The notes: generated from the sequence alone by a model not told the origin. A DNA stretch of 64,000 nt from Flavobacterium sp. (GCA_017983975.1 JAGOAL010000003.1:1-64000); one strand, 5' to 3'; shown: positions 25,033 to 34,733, counted from the stretch's first letter. Numbers and translations are program-made.

Positions 25033-27633
25033 ATGTTAAAAAAAATTCTTAAAATATCCGGCATTAGTTTTCTAGTAATCATTCTACTTTTAGTTGCTGC
25101 TCCTTATTTATTTAAAGACAAAATAAAGGAAATGATTACCCAAACGCTTAATGAAAATGTAAATGCTAACATAGCGTTTGAAGAGGTAGATTTGAGTTTT
25201 TTTAAAAGTTTTCCAAAGGCAAATGTTACCATTGAAAAATTGAGCATTATTACTAAGGCGCCTTTTGAAAAAGACACGCTGTTATATGCTGGAGAAACTC
25301 ATGTTACTATGCGCATGACCGAACTTTTTAAAGGTGAAAATGAAGCGATGCAATTAGAGAGTTTTAGCGTAGTTGATGGTATTGTAAATATTATTTTTAA
25401 TAAAGATGGGTTGGGTAATTTTGACATTGCCCTAAAAGACGAAAAAGAAAAAAAATCGTCAGAAAAAAAACCGTTTGCCCTAAAAATTCAAGAGTATGGT
25501 GTAGAAAATGTCAAATTTACATACAGTGATGAAGCTTCAAAAATGAAAATGATTTTAGACAGCATTTATCATGAAGGAACAGGTAATTTCGCGGCTCAAA
25601 AATTAGACTTAGAAACCAAAACTTCTGCAAAATTATCGTTTATACTCGATAAAATGAACTACATGAATAAAGTCGCTATTTCGTTAGAGGCGGTTTTAGG
25701 TATCGATTTAGAAAAAAGTAAATACGAATTTAAAAACAACAAAGCATTAATCAATCAATTGCCACTAGAATTCAATGGATTCATTCAAATGGTTGACGCT
25801 GGGCAAGTATATGATTTGACTTTTAACACGCCAACTTCAGATTTTAAAAACTTCTTAGGATTAGTGCCTGCAGCCTATTCTGGAGATATTGACAAAGTAA
25901 AAACAACCGGACAATTTTCGGTCAATGGAAAAGTCAAAGGAAATTTAACCGAAACAACTATTCCTGCTTTTGATGTAAAAATTGCTTCCAATAATGCGTC
26001 TTTCCAATATCCCGATTTACCAAAATCAGTAAAAAATATAGTAATTGATACCCATATCATCAATGAAACAGGTTTGCTAAACGATACGTTTGTGAACTTG
26101 AAACAACTTTCTTTTGCTATCGATCAAGATGTATTTAATGTAAACGCTACCATTAAAAATATCGCAAGTAATGCGTTAGTCGATGCGCAATTAAAAGGAA
26201 CCATCAATTTAGCGAATGTGAGTAAAGCCTATCCGATAAAAATAGATAAGCCCTTAACGGGAATTTTAAAAGCCGATGTAAAAACGAAATTCGACATGCA
26301 ATCGGTTGAAAAAGCACAGTACCAAAACATTCAAAATTCGGGAACTGCAAGCTTAATTGGGTTCACTTATGACGGACCAGAAATGGCAAAACCTTTTGCA
26401 ATTAATCAAGCGGCTGTAGCTTTTACAACGCATCAAATTCGCCTTACAAAATTAGAGGCTAAAACGGGTTCGTCTGACCTTCAAGCTACAGGAACATTGG
26501 ATAATTTGTATGGATTTATGTTCAAAAACCAAATCTTAAAAGGGAATTTCAGCATGAATTCGACCAAACTAATCGTATCTGATTTTATGGCGCCTTCGAC
26601 AACTACAACTGATGAAGGTAAAAAGACAACCGAAGCTGTAAAAATTCCTTCTTTTCTAGATTGCAGCATTACGGCCAAAGCAAAAACAGTAGTTTACGAC
26701 AACTTAAATTTACAAAATGTGTCGGGTAACCTTGTTGTTAGAGAAGAAACGGTAACACTAAACAACTTAAAAATGGATGTTTTTAGTGGGAAAATTGGAC
26801 TAAGCGGTTCTGTTTCGACAAAAGGAAAAACACCTGTTTTCAAAATGAATTTAGGACTAGATAAAGTTTCTATCGCAGAAACGTTTACGCAACTCGATAT
26901 GATGAAGTCTATCGCACCGATTGCTGGTGTCATCAATGGAAAACTAAATTCAACGATTCAACTTTCGGGCGATTTACAAAACGATATGACGCCCAATTTA
27001 AAAACCATTTCAGGAGATTTAGTAGGTCAATTATTATCAACAACCATTAATGAGAAAAACTCGGCTTTATTGTCTCAATTAAGTTCGAAAGTAAAATTTC
27101 TTGACCCTAGTAAATTAAATTTAAACGATGTAAAAGCATCTTTATCGTTCAAAGACGGAAAAGTAACGGTGAAACCATTTGACATTAAATATCAAGACAT
27201 CAATGTAACTATAGCGGGAAGTCATGGTTTTGATCAAAGCATTAATTACAATGTAAAGTTTGATGTTCCTGCGAAATATTTTGGTTCAGAAGCGACTAGT
27301 TTATTAGCAAAATTAACGCCTGCCGATCAAAAGAAAATCGATAATATTCCGGTTAATGCAGTTCTTGGAGGCAACTTTAAACAACCAAAAATTACTACCG
27401 ACATGCAACAAGCTTATAAAAATTTGGCGAACCAAGTTTTGAAAATGCAAAAAGAGAAATACATTGATAAAGGAACTTCTGCATTGAGCAATTTATTGGG
27501 TGGAAATAAAGCAAATGCCACAAAAACTGACACTACAAAAACAACAACACCAAAAGAAGACCTAAAAAACACCGTAAAAGACAAAGCGAGCGATGCCTTG
27601 AAAGGATTATTTGGTAAAAAGAAAAAAGAGTAG
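25033..27633 (+). CDS. AsmA family protein
   Basis: An 866-aa membrane-anchored periplasmic protein. One N-terminal helix (ISGISFLVIILLLVAAPYLF) is followed by the AsmA opening (FEEVDLSFFKSFPKANVTIEKL) and a long beta-rich body of repeated strand pairs, the layout of the AsmA/TamB/YhdP group that forms grooves for lipid transport between membranes. The AsmA_2-like C-terminal part (about 590-800) is recognisable by NLKMDVFSGKIGLSG. The last ~60 residues are Lys/Thr-rich and probably disordered. Function by family only. Confidence 0.85.
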   Translation: MLKKILKISGISFLVIILLLVAAPYLFKDKIKEMITQTLNENVNANIAFEEVDLSFFKSFPKANVTIEKLSIITKAPFEKDTLLYAGETHVTMRMTELFKGENEAMQLESFSVVDGIVNIIFNKDGLGNFDIALKDEKEKKSSEKKPFALKIQEYGVENVKFTYSDEASKMKMILDSIYHEGTGNFAAQKLDLETKTSAKLSFILDKMNYMNKVAISLEAVLGIDLEKSKYEFKNNKALINQLPLEFNGFIQMVDAGQVYDLTFNTPTSDFKNFLGLVPAAYSGDIDKVKTTGQFSVNGKVKGNLTETTIPAFDVKIASNNASFQYPDLPKSVKNIVIDTHIINETGLLNDTFVNLKQLSFAIDQDVFNVNATIKNIASNALVDAQLKGTINLANVSKAYPIKIDKPLTGILKADVKTKFDMQSVEKAQYQNIQNSGTASLIGFTYDGPEMAKPFAINQAAVAFTTHQIRLTKLEAKTGSSDLQATGTLDNLYGFMFKNQILKGNFSMNSTKLIVSDFMAPSTTTTDEGKKTTEAVKIPSFLDCSITAKAKTVVYDNLNLQNVSGNLVVREETVTLNNLKMDVFSGKIGLSGSVSTKGKTPVFKMNLGLDKVSIAETFTQLDMMKSIAPIAGVINGKLNSTIQLSGDLQNDMTPNLKTISGDLVGQLLSTTINEKNSALLSQLSSKVKFLDPSKLNLNDVKASLSFKDGKVTVKPFDIKYQDINVTIAGSHGFDQSINYNVKFDVPAKYFGSEATSLLAKLTPADQKKIDNIPVNAVLGGNFKQPKITTDMQQAYKNLANQVLKMQKEKYIDKGTSALSNLLGGNKANATKTDTTKTTTPKEDLKNTVKDKASDALKGLFGKKKKE

Positions 27634-27653
27634 ATGCGTGATTAATGATGGTT
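27633..27653. repeat. Short 7-bp-period tract at the AsmA stop
   Basis: GATGCGT, GATTAAT, GATGGTT: three in-phase heptads, the first sharing the last base of the stop codon. Confidence 0.45.
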
Positions 27654-27662
27654 TGCTATTTA

Positions 27663-28454
27663 TCACAAACTCATTTTCACCACATAACCTTCATAGGTTC
27701 TCACATTAAAAACAGTGCCGTCTTCAAAAAGTAAGTATTGCCCTTTAATTCCGGCTAGTTTTCCAGAAAAATTTGGGGTTTTATCTAAATTCAAACTGGT
27801 TACTTTTGTAGGATAATGCACTACCGGAAAATCCATTTGAATGATTTTTTCTTCTTTTGGAAAATAATCTTTGACTTCATTGGGCAACCAATCGAATACT
27901 TTATTGCGCTCGGTAATTAAATCCATGTTAGGCACTTCGTTTTTCAGCATTTTTTGCCAATTGGTTTTATCGGCAAAATGGTTTTTCAAGGCAACTTCAG
28001 TTATTCCAGCTAAATATCTATTTGGAACTTCCACAATCGGAATGGCTTGCACGGCGCCTTGGTCAATCCAGCGTGTAGGTACTTGCGTTTTTCGGGTAAC
28101 ACCCACTTTTACTTCGCTCGATAAGGCTAAATACACCACATGGGGTTGCAATTGCACGCGTTTTTCGTAGGCTAAATCACGATCTTCAATATCTAAATGC
28201 GCTGTGGATAATTCGGGTTTCATGATCCAATCGCCCACCGCAGGACTGCTCATAAAACAATCGTAACAAAATCCTTGACGAAAGATTTTCTTCGCTTTTC
28301 CGCAATTCAAACATTGATACCCTTGAAATTCAATAGCAAGGTCTTTCCCTAAAAGCTGATTGAGGTTCAAAAAACTATTTTCAAAAACCAAATAATACTG
28401 AATAGGATTACCTAATTCAGTTTGCATTTTAGTCAGCGTGCCTTGATAGATCAT
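27663..28454 (-). CDS. DUF2797 zinc-ribbon protein
   Basis: A 263-aa DUF2797 protein. Cysteine pairs in LNCGKAKK and YDCFMSSP with intervening FRQGFC form a probable zinc ribbon near residues 45-70. The middle holds the family signature VVYLALSSEVKVGVTRKTQVPTRW split over a GIY-YIG-like region (YLAL, KVGVTR), followed by WIDQGA. The arrangement suggests nucleic acid binding or cleavage, but no function is established. It is convergent with the AsmA gene and divergent from GH3. Confidence 0.85.
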   Translation of the reverse strand: MIYQGTLTKMQTELGNPIQYYLVFENSFLNLNQLLGKDLAIEFQGYQCLNCGKAKKIFRQGFCYDCFMSSPAVGDWIMKPELSTAHLDIEDRDLAYEKRVQLQPHVVYLALSSEVKVGVTRKTQVPTRWIDQGAVQAIPIVEVPNRYLAGITEVALKNHFADKTNWQKMLKNEVPNMDLITERNKVFDWLPNEVKDYFPKEEKIIQMDFPVVHYPTKVTSLNLDKTPNFSGKLAGIKGQYLLFEDGTVFNVRTYEGYVVKMSL

Positions 28455-28475
28455 TTTATGTTAAGATTTAGTTTT

Positions 28476-28508
28476 TTGCTTAATTATTTAAAAAAAATGC
28501 TATTTTTG
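28476..28508 (+). promoter_or_regulatory. Promoter of the GH3 gene
   Basis: TTG at 28476-28478, a 22-bp spacer and TATTTTTG at 28501-28508. Confidence 0.6.
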
Positions 28509-28519
28509 GTAAAGTTATT

Positions 28520-28547
28520 ATTCCCAATTCATAATTCAAAATAGAAC
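28520..28547. repeat. 7-bp-period tract in the GH3 leader
   Basis: ATTCCCA, ATTCATA, ATTCAAA, ATAGAAC: four heptads in one phase between the promoter and the ATG, so probably transcribed as 5' UTR. Confidence 0.6.
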
Positions 28548-28554
28548 GCGCTAA

Positions 28555-30066
28555 ATGCCACTACAAATTATAAATTCTTTTGCCACTTGGATTTTAAAAA
28601 AACGAATTCATCAAATGGAATTGTTTTTAAAATATCCGCATGAAGTACAAGAAGAGTTGTTATTTAGTTTGATCAAATCGGCAGAAGCCACGCAAATTGG
28701 AAAAAAATACGATTTTAGTTCCGTAAAAAATTACACTGCATTTTCCGAACGTGTTCCAATTGCTTCCTATGAAGAATTAGAACCCTTAATTGAATTGACC
28801 CGAAAAGGCGAACAAAATGTTTTTTGGCATTCTAATATTAAATGGTTTGCCAAATCGAGCGGTACTACCAATGCCAAAAGTAAGTTTATTCCGGTGAGTG
28901 CAGAAGCCTTAGAGAATTGCCATTACAAAGCCAGTAAAGACTTATTGTGTTTGTTTTTAAATAATAACGAAGATTCGCAATTGTTTACAGGAAAAAGTTT
29001 ACGCTTAGGCGGAAGCAAGCAATTGTATGAAGATAACAATACTTTTTTTGGCGATTTATCGGCAATTTTGATTGATAATATGCCTATTTGGGCCGAATTT
29101 AGCTCTACACCCAGCAGTAAAATTTCGTTGATGGGCGATTGGGAAACCAAACTCCCTGCGATAATTAATGAAACCGTAAATGAAAATGTAACCAGTTTAG
29201 CAGGAGTGCCGAGTTGGATGCTTGTGCTGTTGCAAAAAGCCCTGGAAACCACCGGAAAATCGAACTTATTAGAAGTGTGGCCCAATGCTGAAGTTTATTT
29301 TCATGGCGGCGTGAGTTTCGAACCGTATAAAGAACAATACAAAAAATTATTTCCGAAAGACAGTTTTAAATACTACGAAATTTACAATGCTTCAGAAGGC
29401 TTTTTCGCGATTCAAGATCAGAATGGAAGTGATGAATTATTGCTGATGCTTGACTATGGTATTTTTTACGAATTTATTCCAATGGATACTTTTGGCACAC
29501 TCAACCAACGCGTAATTCGATTGAATCAAGTGGAATTGCATAAAAATTATGCGTTAGTCATCACAACTAATTCGGGATTGTGGCGCTATTTAATTGGCGA
29601 TACCATTCGATTTACATCCTTAAATCCGTATCGCATTAAAGTAACCGGAAGAACGAAACACCACATAAACGTTTTTGGCGAAGAATTGATGGTAGAAAAT
29701 ACGGATACCGCGTTGGCAAAAACCTGTAAAACATTCAATTGTGAAATGGTAGATTATACCGTTGCGCCTATTTTCATGACCAATAATCAAAAAGGAGCGC
29801 ATGAATGGATGGTTGAATTTAAAAATCCACCCGAAGATATTGCAAAATTTACGCAAGCTTTAGACGAAAACATACAAGCACTCAACTCTGATTATGAAGC
29901 CAAACGCTATAATAATATGACGTTAAACCCGTTAGTACTTCATGTAGCCCGACCTCATTTGTTTTATGACTGGTTGAAACAGCAAGATAAATTAGGAGGC
30001 CAACACAAAGTGCCGCGTTTGTCTAACGAACGAACTTATTTAGAACAATTACTACAATTAACTTAA
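28555..30066 (+). CDS. GH3 family protein (acyl-adenylate-forming)
   Basis: A 503-aa member of the GH3 family, ANL-like enzymes that in plants conjugate amino acids to auxin and jasmonate. The nucleotide-binding loop is visible as FAKSSGTTNAKSKFIP, the second motif as YNASEGFFAIQ, and the third near YLIGDTIRFTSL followed by the hinge KVTGRTKHHINVFGEEL. Bacterial GH3 substrates are unknown. It is followed after 10 bases by a tiny lipoprotein gene. Confidence 0.9.
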   Translation: MPLQIINSFATWILKKRIHQMELFLKYPHEVQEELLFSLIKSAEATQIGKKYDFSSVKNYTAFSERVPIASYEELEPLIELTRKGEQNVFWHSNIKWFAKSSGTTNAKSKFIPVSAEALENCHYKASKDLLCLFLNNNEDSQLFTGKSLRLGGSKQLYEDNNTFFGDLSAILIDNMPIWAEFSSTPSSKISLMGDWETKLPAIINETVNENVTSLAGVPSWMLVLLQKALETTGKSNLLEVWPNAEVYFHGGVSFEPYKEQYKKLFPKDSFKYYEIYNASEGFFAIQDQNGSDELLLMLDYGIFYEFIPMDTFGTLNQRVIRLNQVELHKNYALVITTNSGLWRYLIGDTIRFTSLNPYRIKVTGRTKHHINVFGEELMVENTDTALAKTCKTFNCEMVDYTVAPIFMTNNQKGAHEWMVEFKNPPEDIAKFTQALDENIQALNSDYEAKRYNNMTLNPLVLHVARPHLFYDWLKQQDKLGGQHKVPRLSNERTYLEQLLQLT

Positions 30067-30076
30067 AATTTATATC

Positions 30077-30232
30077 ATGCAAAAGAAACTCCCTCTACTC
30101 TTACTTGTTTGTGTAATTGCTTTTTCTGCTTGTGGACCTAAACGCTATGGTTGTGGACCAAGACGGTGTGAGGTGAAAATGGAGCGTACATCGATTCCTA
30201 CAGCACAAAAGTTAAATGCTGCTTTTGTTTAA
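30077..30232 (+). CDS. Small Cys-rich lipoprotein, 51 aa
   Basis: ATG at 30077, TAA at 30230-30232. The product opens MQKKLPLLLLVCVIAFSAC, a complete lipoprotein signal peptide with lipobox FSAC and cysteine at residue 19. The 33-residue mature part begins CGPKRYGCGPRRCEVKM, a Gly-Pro-Arg/Lys pattern with two further cysteines. Family not recognised. The 10-base gap to GH3 suggests cotranscription. Too short for routine gene finding, but the signal peptide argues that it is real. Confidence 0.7.
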   Translation: MQKKLPLLLLVCVIAFSACGPKRYGCGPRRCEVKMERTSIPTAQKLNAAFV

Positions 30233-30278
30233 CTAGGTGTCTTTTTTAAATAAAACAACCCGATAAATTATTCTAGGG

Positions 30279-31199
30279 TTAATTATTTAAAAAAATATTT
30301 TTATAAACTAAAGGAGTTTTAGGCTGATTTACATGCATAATTTCTTGTAAGGTTTTATAATAATAATCCTTTAATAGTGGAGGTTCAATTATTTTAATAT
30401 TATACATCCATTGAAATAGCCAGCCGAGTAATTCTCTATTAATTCCACATTCTAAGCGCATTATAGTATTTCCATTTTTCTTTGAAAATTTTTGAGAAGC
30501 ATGCCATTGATGATTTTTAATAAACCCCGCAAGGACAGAAGATACTTCCAAAACAATTGTGTAGGTGTTCTCATCTATATTTTTAGTTATGCCAAATCGT
30601 TTTTCTAATTCTGTATGAAATAACTCTTTTATTTTACTGGATGATTGAAAATGATTTGACAATTTGATTTTTTCAATTTGATTGATGCCGAAAACTTGAA
30701 CACATTGTCTATTTAAATTGTATCCACCTACATAATAAGAATCCCTATGAAAAATAATTTCTAAGGGTTGTAATAAAATATTTTTGGTTTCAAAATCATT
30801 ATTATCTCCCGTTTCATCATTAATTATATCAGATATAACGATTAATTTACTTTCATTTATTGCTATACTTATTATATCTAAATTAAAATCAATGTGTTTA
30901 GACTTTTTCTGAACATAAAAATTAGTGTTGAAATGATTTCTTTGAACCCCATTATTTTCAATATAATCATTATTAACTAAAATATAGAAATATTTTAGTT
31001 TGTTCTTCCTAAAAGTCTTTAGTTCTTGGTTGGCATTCAATACAAAATATATGTCTTTTAGATCTCGCTGAATTTGTCTTATTGAGCAATTCCCTAACTG
31101 TTCACTAACTTGAGCTGCCAATTCATGAATTGTTAAAGGTTTTTCTTCTAATATATTTTTTAAAAACTGAATTCTTTCAATATGTTTCATATATGACAT
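30279..31199 (-). CDS. WYL-domain transcriptional regulator
   Basis: A 306-aa regulator. The N-terminal ~60 residues are a winged helix (ERIQFLKNILEEKPLTIHELAAQV, then SIRQIQRDLKDI as recognition helix). A WYL domain follows from about 115 (LLQPLEIIFHRDSYYVGGYN in place of the canonical W-Y-L strand), with a WCX-like C-terminus (VSSVLAGFIKNHQWHASQKF). WYL regulators often sense nucleotides and frequently sit beside mobile or defence genes. A second ATG at 31190 is an alternative start. Divergent from the island at 31273-33330. Confidence 0.82.
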   Translation of the reverse strand: MSYMKHIERIQFLKNILEEKPLTIHELAAQVSEQLGNCSIRQIQRDLKDIYFVLNANQELKTFRKNKLKYFYILVNNDYIENNGVQRNHFNTNFYVQKKSKHIDFNLDIISIAINESKLIVISDIINDETGDNNDFETKNILLQPLEIIFHRDSYYVGGYNLNRQCVQVFGINQIEKIKLSNHFQSSSKIKELFHTELEKRFGITKNIDENTYTIVLEVSSVLAGFIKNHQWHASQKFSKKNGNTIMRLECGINRELLGWLFQWMYNIKIIEPPLLKDYYYKTLQEIMHVNQPKTPLVYKNIFLNN

Positions 31200-31207
31200 T
31201 TAATGTC
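31195..31207. promoter_or_regulatory. Inverted repeat over the WYL regulator start
   Basis: GACATT-T-AATGTC: perfect 6-bp arms with a 1-nt centre, overlapping the start codon at 31197-31199. Possible autoregulatory site; short enough to be chance. Confidence 0.35.
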
Positions 31208-31222
31208 GTAAATTTAAATATT

Positions 31223-31255
31223 TTGTATTTAATAAACTACTCGTTTCTATTTTTG
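31223..31255 (+). promoter_or_regulatory. Promoter of the lipoprotein gene at 31273
   Basis: TTG at 31223-31225, a 22-bp spacer and TATTTTTG at 31248-31255; short leader of about 12-15 nt. Confidence 0.65.
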
Positions 31256-31272
31256 TTAAATATAAATTAGAA

Positions 31273-31923
31273 ATGAAAAAAATAATTTTTATAGTTGTTT
31301 CAATTTTTATTTCTTCTTGCGAAAAAACAGAAGAAAACACCTATCCATGTCCTGATGGCAATTGTGATGCAGAATTTGTAATTGATATTCAACAAAATCC
31401 AGGGTCTTATAAAGATTCGAATGGAATTTGGCACGTAAAACATTCTGGATTAAATTATTTTAGAATAAAAGGCACAACTGATCCATTAGTTGCTTCCTAT
31501 ATAGTCAATGGCGTTCCATTAATGGAAACAGGATATGATTCTAATTATTTTTATGTTCCCGGTCAGGTAACATGGACCTATCCCGTGTATTCATATTTGG
31601 GTTTATATATCAATAATAACTTATCCCAACCAATTCCTGTCGGAACACAAACTGTAACCTTACCGCAATTAGTAAATGATACCTCTGTATCAAATTTAGC
31701 AGGATATGAAATAAATCGCTATTTCAATTTTAACCATCCTGCAGCAAAAACTATGTTACAAACCTATAGTAAATACACGTATACCCCAACACAACAAATG
31801 CCATTTTTCACTGATATGATTGGTGATAGTGCTGAAATTTATATTCGTGTGTTATGGAATTCAGACTTTGGTGGCGAAAGTGTAGAAAAAGTATATAAGT
31901 TGAGTGTAATTTTTGAAAATTGA
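31273..31923 (+). CDS. Hypothetical lipoprotein, 216 aa
   Basis: Not recognised. Lipoprotein signal peptide with lipobox ISSC at residues 13-16; a CPDGNC pair of cysteines follows near residues 25-30. The rest is rich in Tyr, Asn, Pro and predicted strands (WHVKHSGLNYFRIKG, SYIVNGVPLMETG, QPIPVGTQTVTLPQLV), consistent with a compact beta protein on the outer membrane. First gene of an apparent AT-rich three-gene unit. Confidence 0.75.
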   Translation: MKKIIFIVVSIFISSCEKTEENTYPCPDGNCDAEFVIDIQQNPGSYKDSNGIWHVKHSGLNYFRIKGTTDPLVASYIVNGVPLMETGYDSNYFYVPGQVTWTYPVYSYLGLYINNNLSQPIPVGTQTVTLPQLVNDTSVSNLAGYEINRYFNFNHPAAKTMLQTYSKYTYTPTQQMPFFTDMIGDSAEIYIRVLWNSDFGGESVEKVYKLSVIFEN

Positions 31924-31946
31924 TAAAACTATAAAACATAATAACA

Positions 31947-32552
31947 ATGAAAAATTTAAAAATTGAGGAACTAATAAAATATGACACTCCTGCTCTAACT
32001 TCAATAATTGAATATTGGAAAGATTATGAAACTGAAACTGTCTTATTATCATTTGCAGAATTAAATAGAAGAGAGTATAAATTCAATGAAAAATTAATTA
32101 TTTTTCAAAATGAGTTTTGTAATAATCGAAATATTGAGACTATTGAAAATGGATTAAATCTATTTTTATATTCAAAAGGATATAATCTTTATATTGATTA
32201 TTATCAAGAAAGCATAAAACCAATCCAGAAAAATAATTCAAAATTTATTTTAACATATCCAGAAAAAATTCAAGAAGCTGGCAAATCATTAAAGGCAATT
32301 GTGACAACTACTTTATTTTTAATAGTCTGTTTAGTTATTGGCTTTTTTATTATTTATAACGCAAAAAGTATAGACACATTAAAAAATACCTATATTTTTA
32401 TTGGTATCGCTACACTTATATTAAATATTATTATTTTAATAAATCTATTTTATGCTGGAGATAGTTTAGAAAATTCTGTAAAAATTAATCCAAATCAAGA
32501 TGATATGGATTGTTTTCTTGAAGATAATGAACCTAAAACACCATCATTCTAG
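31947..32552 (+). CDS. Hypothetical protein with two TM helices, 201 aa
   Basis: Not recognised. The first ~110 residues are soluble and helical (IEELIKYDTPALTSIIEYW, LLSFAELNRREYKFNEKL). Two membrane helices follow at about 115-138 and 146-168. The last 30 residues are acidic (NPNQDDMDCFLEDNEP). Its stop and the next gene's start are separated by one base, so the two are translated from one mRNA. Confidence 0.75.
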   Translation: MKNLKIEELIKYDTPALTSIIEYWKDYETETVLLSFAELNRREYKFNEKLIIFQNEFCNNRNIETIENGLNLFLYSKGYNLYIDYYQESIKPIQKNNSKFILTYPEKIQEAGKSLKAIVTTTLFLIVCLVIGFFIIYNAKSIDTLKNTYIFIGIATLILNIIILINLFYAGDSLENSVKINPNQDDMDCFLEDNEPKTPSF

Positions 32553-32553
32553 T

Positions 32554-33330
32554 ATGAAAAATAATGAGAAAAAATTAATCCTAGATTTATATAAACATTA
32601 TAAATCTGCAACTGAAATAACAGTTGATGAAATGAGTTTACTTTACAGTAAACATGGCAACATTAGAAATATTTTAAGATATCTTATTCAAGAATTTGAG
32701 CCCAATAGTGAAGTTACTGAAGAATATTTAGATGAAAAATTAAAGAATTATAATATTTATGAGGTAGAAGATACTACAATAAAAGCTAATGATCAAAAGG
32801 ATTCATCAATTAATTTTAACTCAGAAGATAAATCAAATAACAAAAGTTTCAAAAAGGTTTTTGTTATTGTAATTGGAATATTTTTAATAAGTACAATTAT
32901 ATGGCTATTAGTAGATCGACAAAAAAACAAAAATAAAATTCAACAAAATATAGAAATCAATGATAAACCCTCAATTGAAGATGAAGAAATAGTAAATACC
33001 TCTTTACAGAATTCTAAATATGGTAATGAAAGTTATGAAGAAGAAAATGTAGAAAATTCAACTAACGTTGATAATTCTGTCGAAATAAATTCTTCTAAAG
33101 AATCTACCCAAGATTATAATAAAGCGTTAGTAGTAATATCAAAAACTTATTTTTACGAAACACCAAGTTACGAAAAGAAAAGAAAAGCGTTTTTGGTTAA
33201 AGGAGATAATATAGACATCTCAAATGAAGAAAATGGTTTTCTATATGCCTCTTTTACAAATTCGAATGGAAAAACAACTTCTGGTTGGATTGTTAAAAGT
33301 AATGTAGAATTTATTGAAGAACCAAAATAA
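32554..33330 (+). CDS. Membrane protein with C-terminal SH3-like domain, 258 aa
   Basis: Not recognised as a whole. Residues 1-70 are helical (EKKLILDLYKHYKSATEITVDEMSLLYSKHG). A single membrane helix lies at 101-121 (KVFVIVIGIFLISTIIWLLV). A long acidic Asn/Glu/Ser-rich linker leads to a bacterial SH3-like domain at about 190-255, with a YFYETPSYEKKRKAFL opening and a SGWIVKSNVEFIEE closing strand, the pattern of SH3_3/SH3b modules. Start chosen at the ATG one base after the previous stop; the upstream start at 32500 lies inside that gene. Confidence 0.75.
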   Translation: MKNNEKKLILDLYKHYKSATEITVDEMSLLYSKHGNIRNILRYLIQEFEPNSEVTEEYLDEKLKNYNIYEVEDTTIKANDQKDSSINFNSEDKSNNKSFKKVFVIVIGIFLISTIIWLLVDRQKNKNKIQQNIEINDKPSIEDEEIVNTSLQNSKYGNESYEEENVENSTNVDNSVEINSSKESTQDYNKALVVISKTYFYETPSYEKKRKAFLVKGDNIDISNEENGFLYASFTNSNGKTTSGWIVKSNVEFIEEPK

Positions 33331-33429
33331 TTTCTTCAATTATAACATAGTCAAAAAAGTTGAGTCCAGAAACAACTAAAAAAACGGAGAGTACCTGAAA
33401 AGCCTTACGAATAAGAAAAAAATAACAAA

Positions 33430-33468
33430 ATAAAGCTCAAAAACATACATTTTTGAGCTTTATTTTTG
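33430..33468. terminator. Bidirectional terminator between the island and clpX
   Basis: Stem AAAGCTCAAAAA/TTTTTGAGCTTT with flanking A- and T-runs, placed between convergent genes. Confidence 0.8.
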
Positions 33469-33486
33469 TTTCTATTTTGTTACAAA

Positions 33487-34719
33487 TTAAGAAACCGCTT
33501 TCAGTCGTTGTAATAAATTTTTATTCAAACTGTTTTCGGCATAGTCTTTAGTTACTTGTAAGTGCTTGTCGGTTGAACTTGGTAATTCATACATGGCATC
33601 GGTTAAGATGGCTTCGCACAACGAACGCAGTCCTCTCGCTCCTAATTTATATTCTAAGGCTTTTTCAACAATATAATCTAAAGCCTCTTCTTCAAACGCT
33701 AACGTTACCTCATCCATTTCAAATAATTTCTGATATTGTTTTATCAAAGCGTTTTTTGGTTCGGTTAAGATGGCACGTAAAGTGGCTGCATCCAAAGGAT
33801 CCATGTGTGTTAAAACCGGTAAACGCCCAATAATTTCAGGAATTAACCCAAAATCTTTGACATCTTTTGGAATTAAATACTGCAACAAATTATCTTTATC
33901 AATATGGTCGGTTCCTAAAGACGAACTATACCCTACGGCTTGTCGGTTCAATCGTTTTGAAATAATGCGTTCAATACCGTCAAAAGCACCACCCGCGATG
34001 AATAAGATATTTTGGGTATTTACTTCCACAAATTTTTGGTCGGGGTGTTTTCTTCCTCCTTTTGGTGGCACATTCACTACCGTTCCTTCAAGTAATTTCA
34101 ACAAGGCTTGTTGCACGCCTTCTCCCGAAACATCACGCGTTATGGATGGGTTATCACTTTTACGGGCAATTTTATCAATCTCATCAATAAAAACGATACC
34201 TCTTTCGGCTTTAGCCACATCATAATCAGCGGCTTGCAACAAACGGGTTAAAATACTTTCTACGTCTTCTCCTACATAACCTGCTTCGGTTAATACGGTA
34301 GCGTCAACAATAGCTAGCGGTACGTTCAACATTTTAGCAATGGTTTTTGCTACTAATGTTTTACCCGTTCCAGTTTGACCTACCATTAAAATATTACTTT
34401 TTTCAATCTCTACTTCATCGTCTAATTGCTTTTGCATTAAACGTTTGTAGTGGTTGTAAACGGCAACACTCATCACTTTTTTAGTTTGATCTTGTCCAAT
34501 GACATAATCATCTAAAAACGCGCGAATTTCTTTTGGCTTCAATAGAATTAAATCGGCAGCCAAATCAGCATTACCGGTTTGCTTTAATTCTTCTACTACG
34601 ATACCGTGGGCTTGTTCAATACACTTATCACAAATATGCGCCGTGATTCCCGCAATTAATAAATTGGTTTCCGGCTTTTTTCTCCCACAGAACGAACATT
34701 CTAATACTTCTTTTGCCAT
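33487..34719 (-). CDS. clpX: ClpX, ATPase subunit of ClpXP
   Basis: AAA+ unfoldase that feeds substrates to ClpP; 410 aa. N-terminal zinc finger (CSFCGRKK with CDKC), Walker A GQTGTGKT, pore loop in [11 protein letters not shown], Walker [10 protein letters not shown], the ClpP-binding loop with IGRLP nearby, and sensor 2 GARGLRS are all present. The ATG at 34719 ([12 protein letters not shown]) is the family start; the frame open to 34776 runs into a repeat hairpin. Downstream partner of clpP, as is usual. Confidence 0.97.
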   Translation of the reverse strand: MAKEVLECSFCGRKKPETNLLIAGITAHICDKCIEQAHGIVVEELKQTGNADLAADLILLKPKEIRAFLDDYVIGQDQTKKVMSVAVYNHYKRLMQKQLDDEVEIEKSNILMVGQTGTGKTLVAKTIAKMLNVPLAIVDATVLTEAGYVGEDVESILTRLLQAADYDVAKAERGIVFIDEIDKIARKSDNPSITRDVSGEGVQQALLKLLEGTVVNVPPKGGRKHPDQKFVEVNTQNILFIAGGAFDGIERIISKRLNRQAVGYSSSLGTDHIDKDNLLQYLIPKDVKDFGLIPEIIGRLPVLTHMDPLDAATLRAILTEPKNALIKQYQKLFEMDEVTLAFEEEALDYIVEKALEYKLGARGLRSLCEAILTDAMYELPSSTDKHLQVTKDYAENSLNKNLLQRLKAVS

Positions 34720-34733
34720 TTTTTTTGGGTTAA

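Noticed and set aside
31195..31207. WYL operator as a firm call
   Set aside because: A 6-bp-arm inverted repeat in AT-rich sequence is expected by chance; kept only as a low-confidence feature.
33774..34225. 151-aa plus-strand frame inside clpX
   Set aside because: Antisense shadow of a highly conserved gene, with no start context or family pattern.
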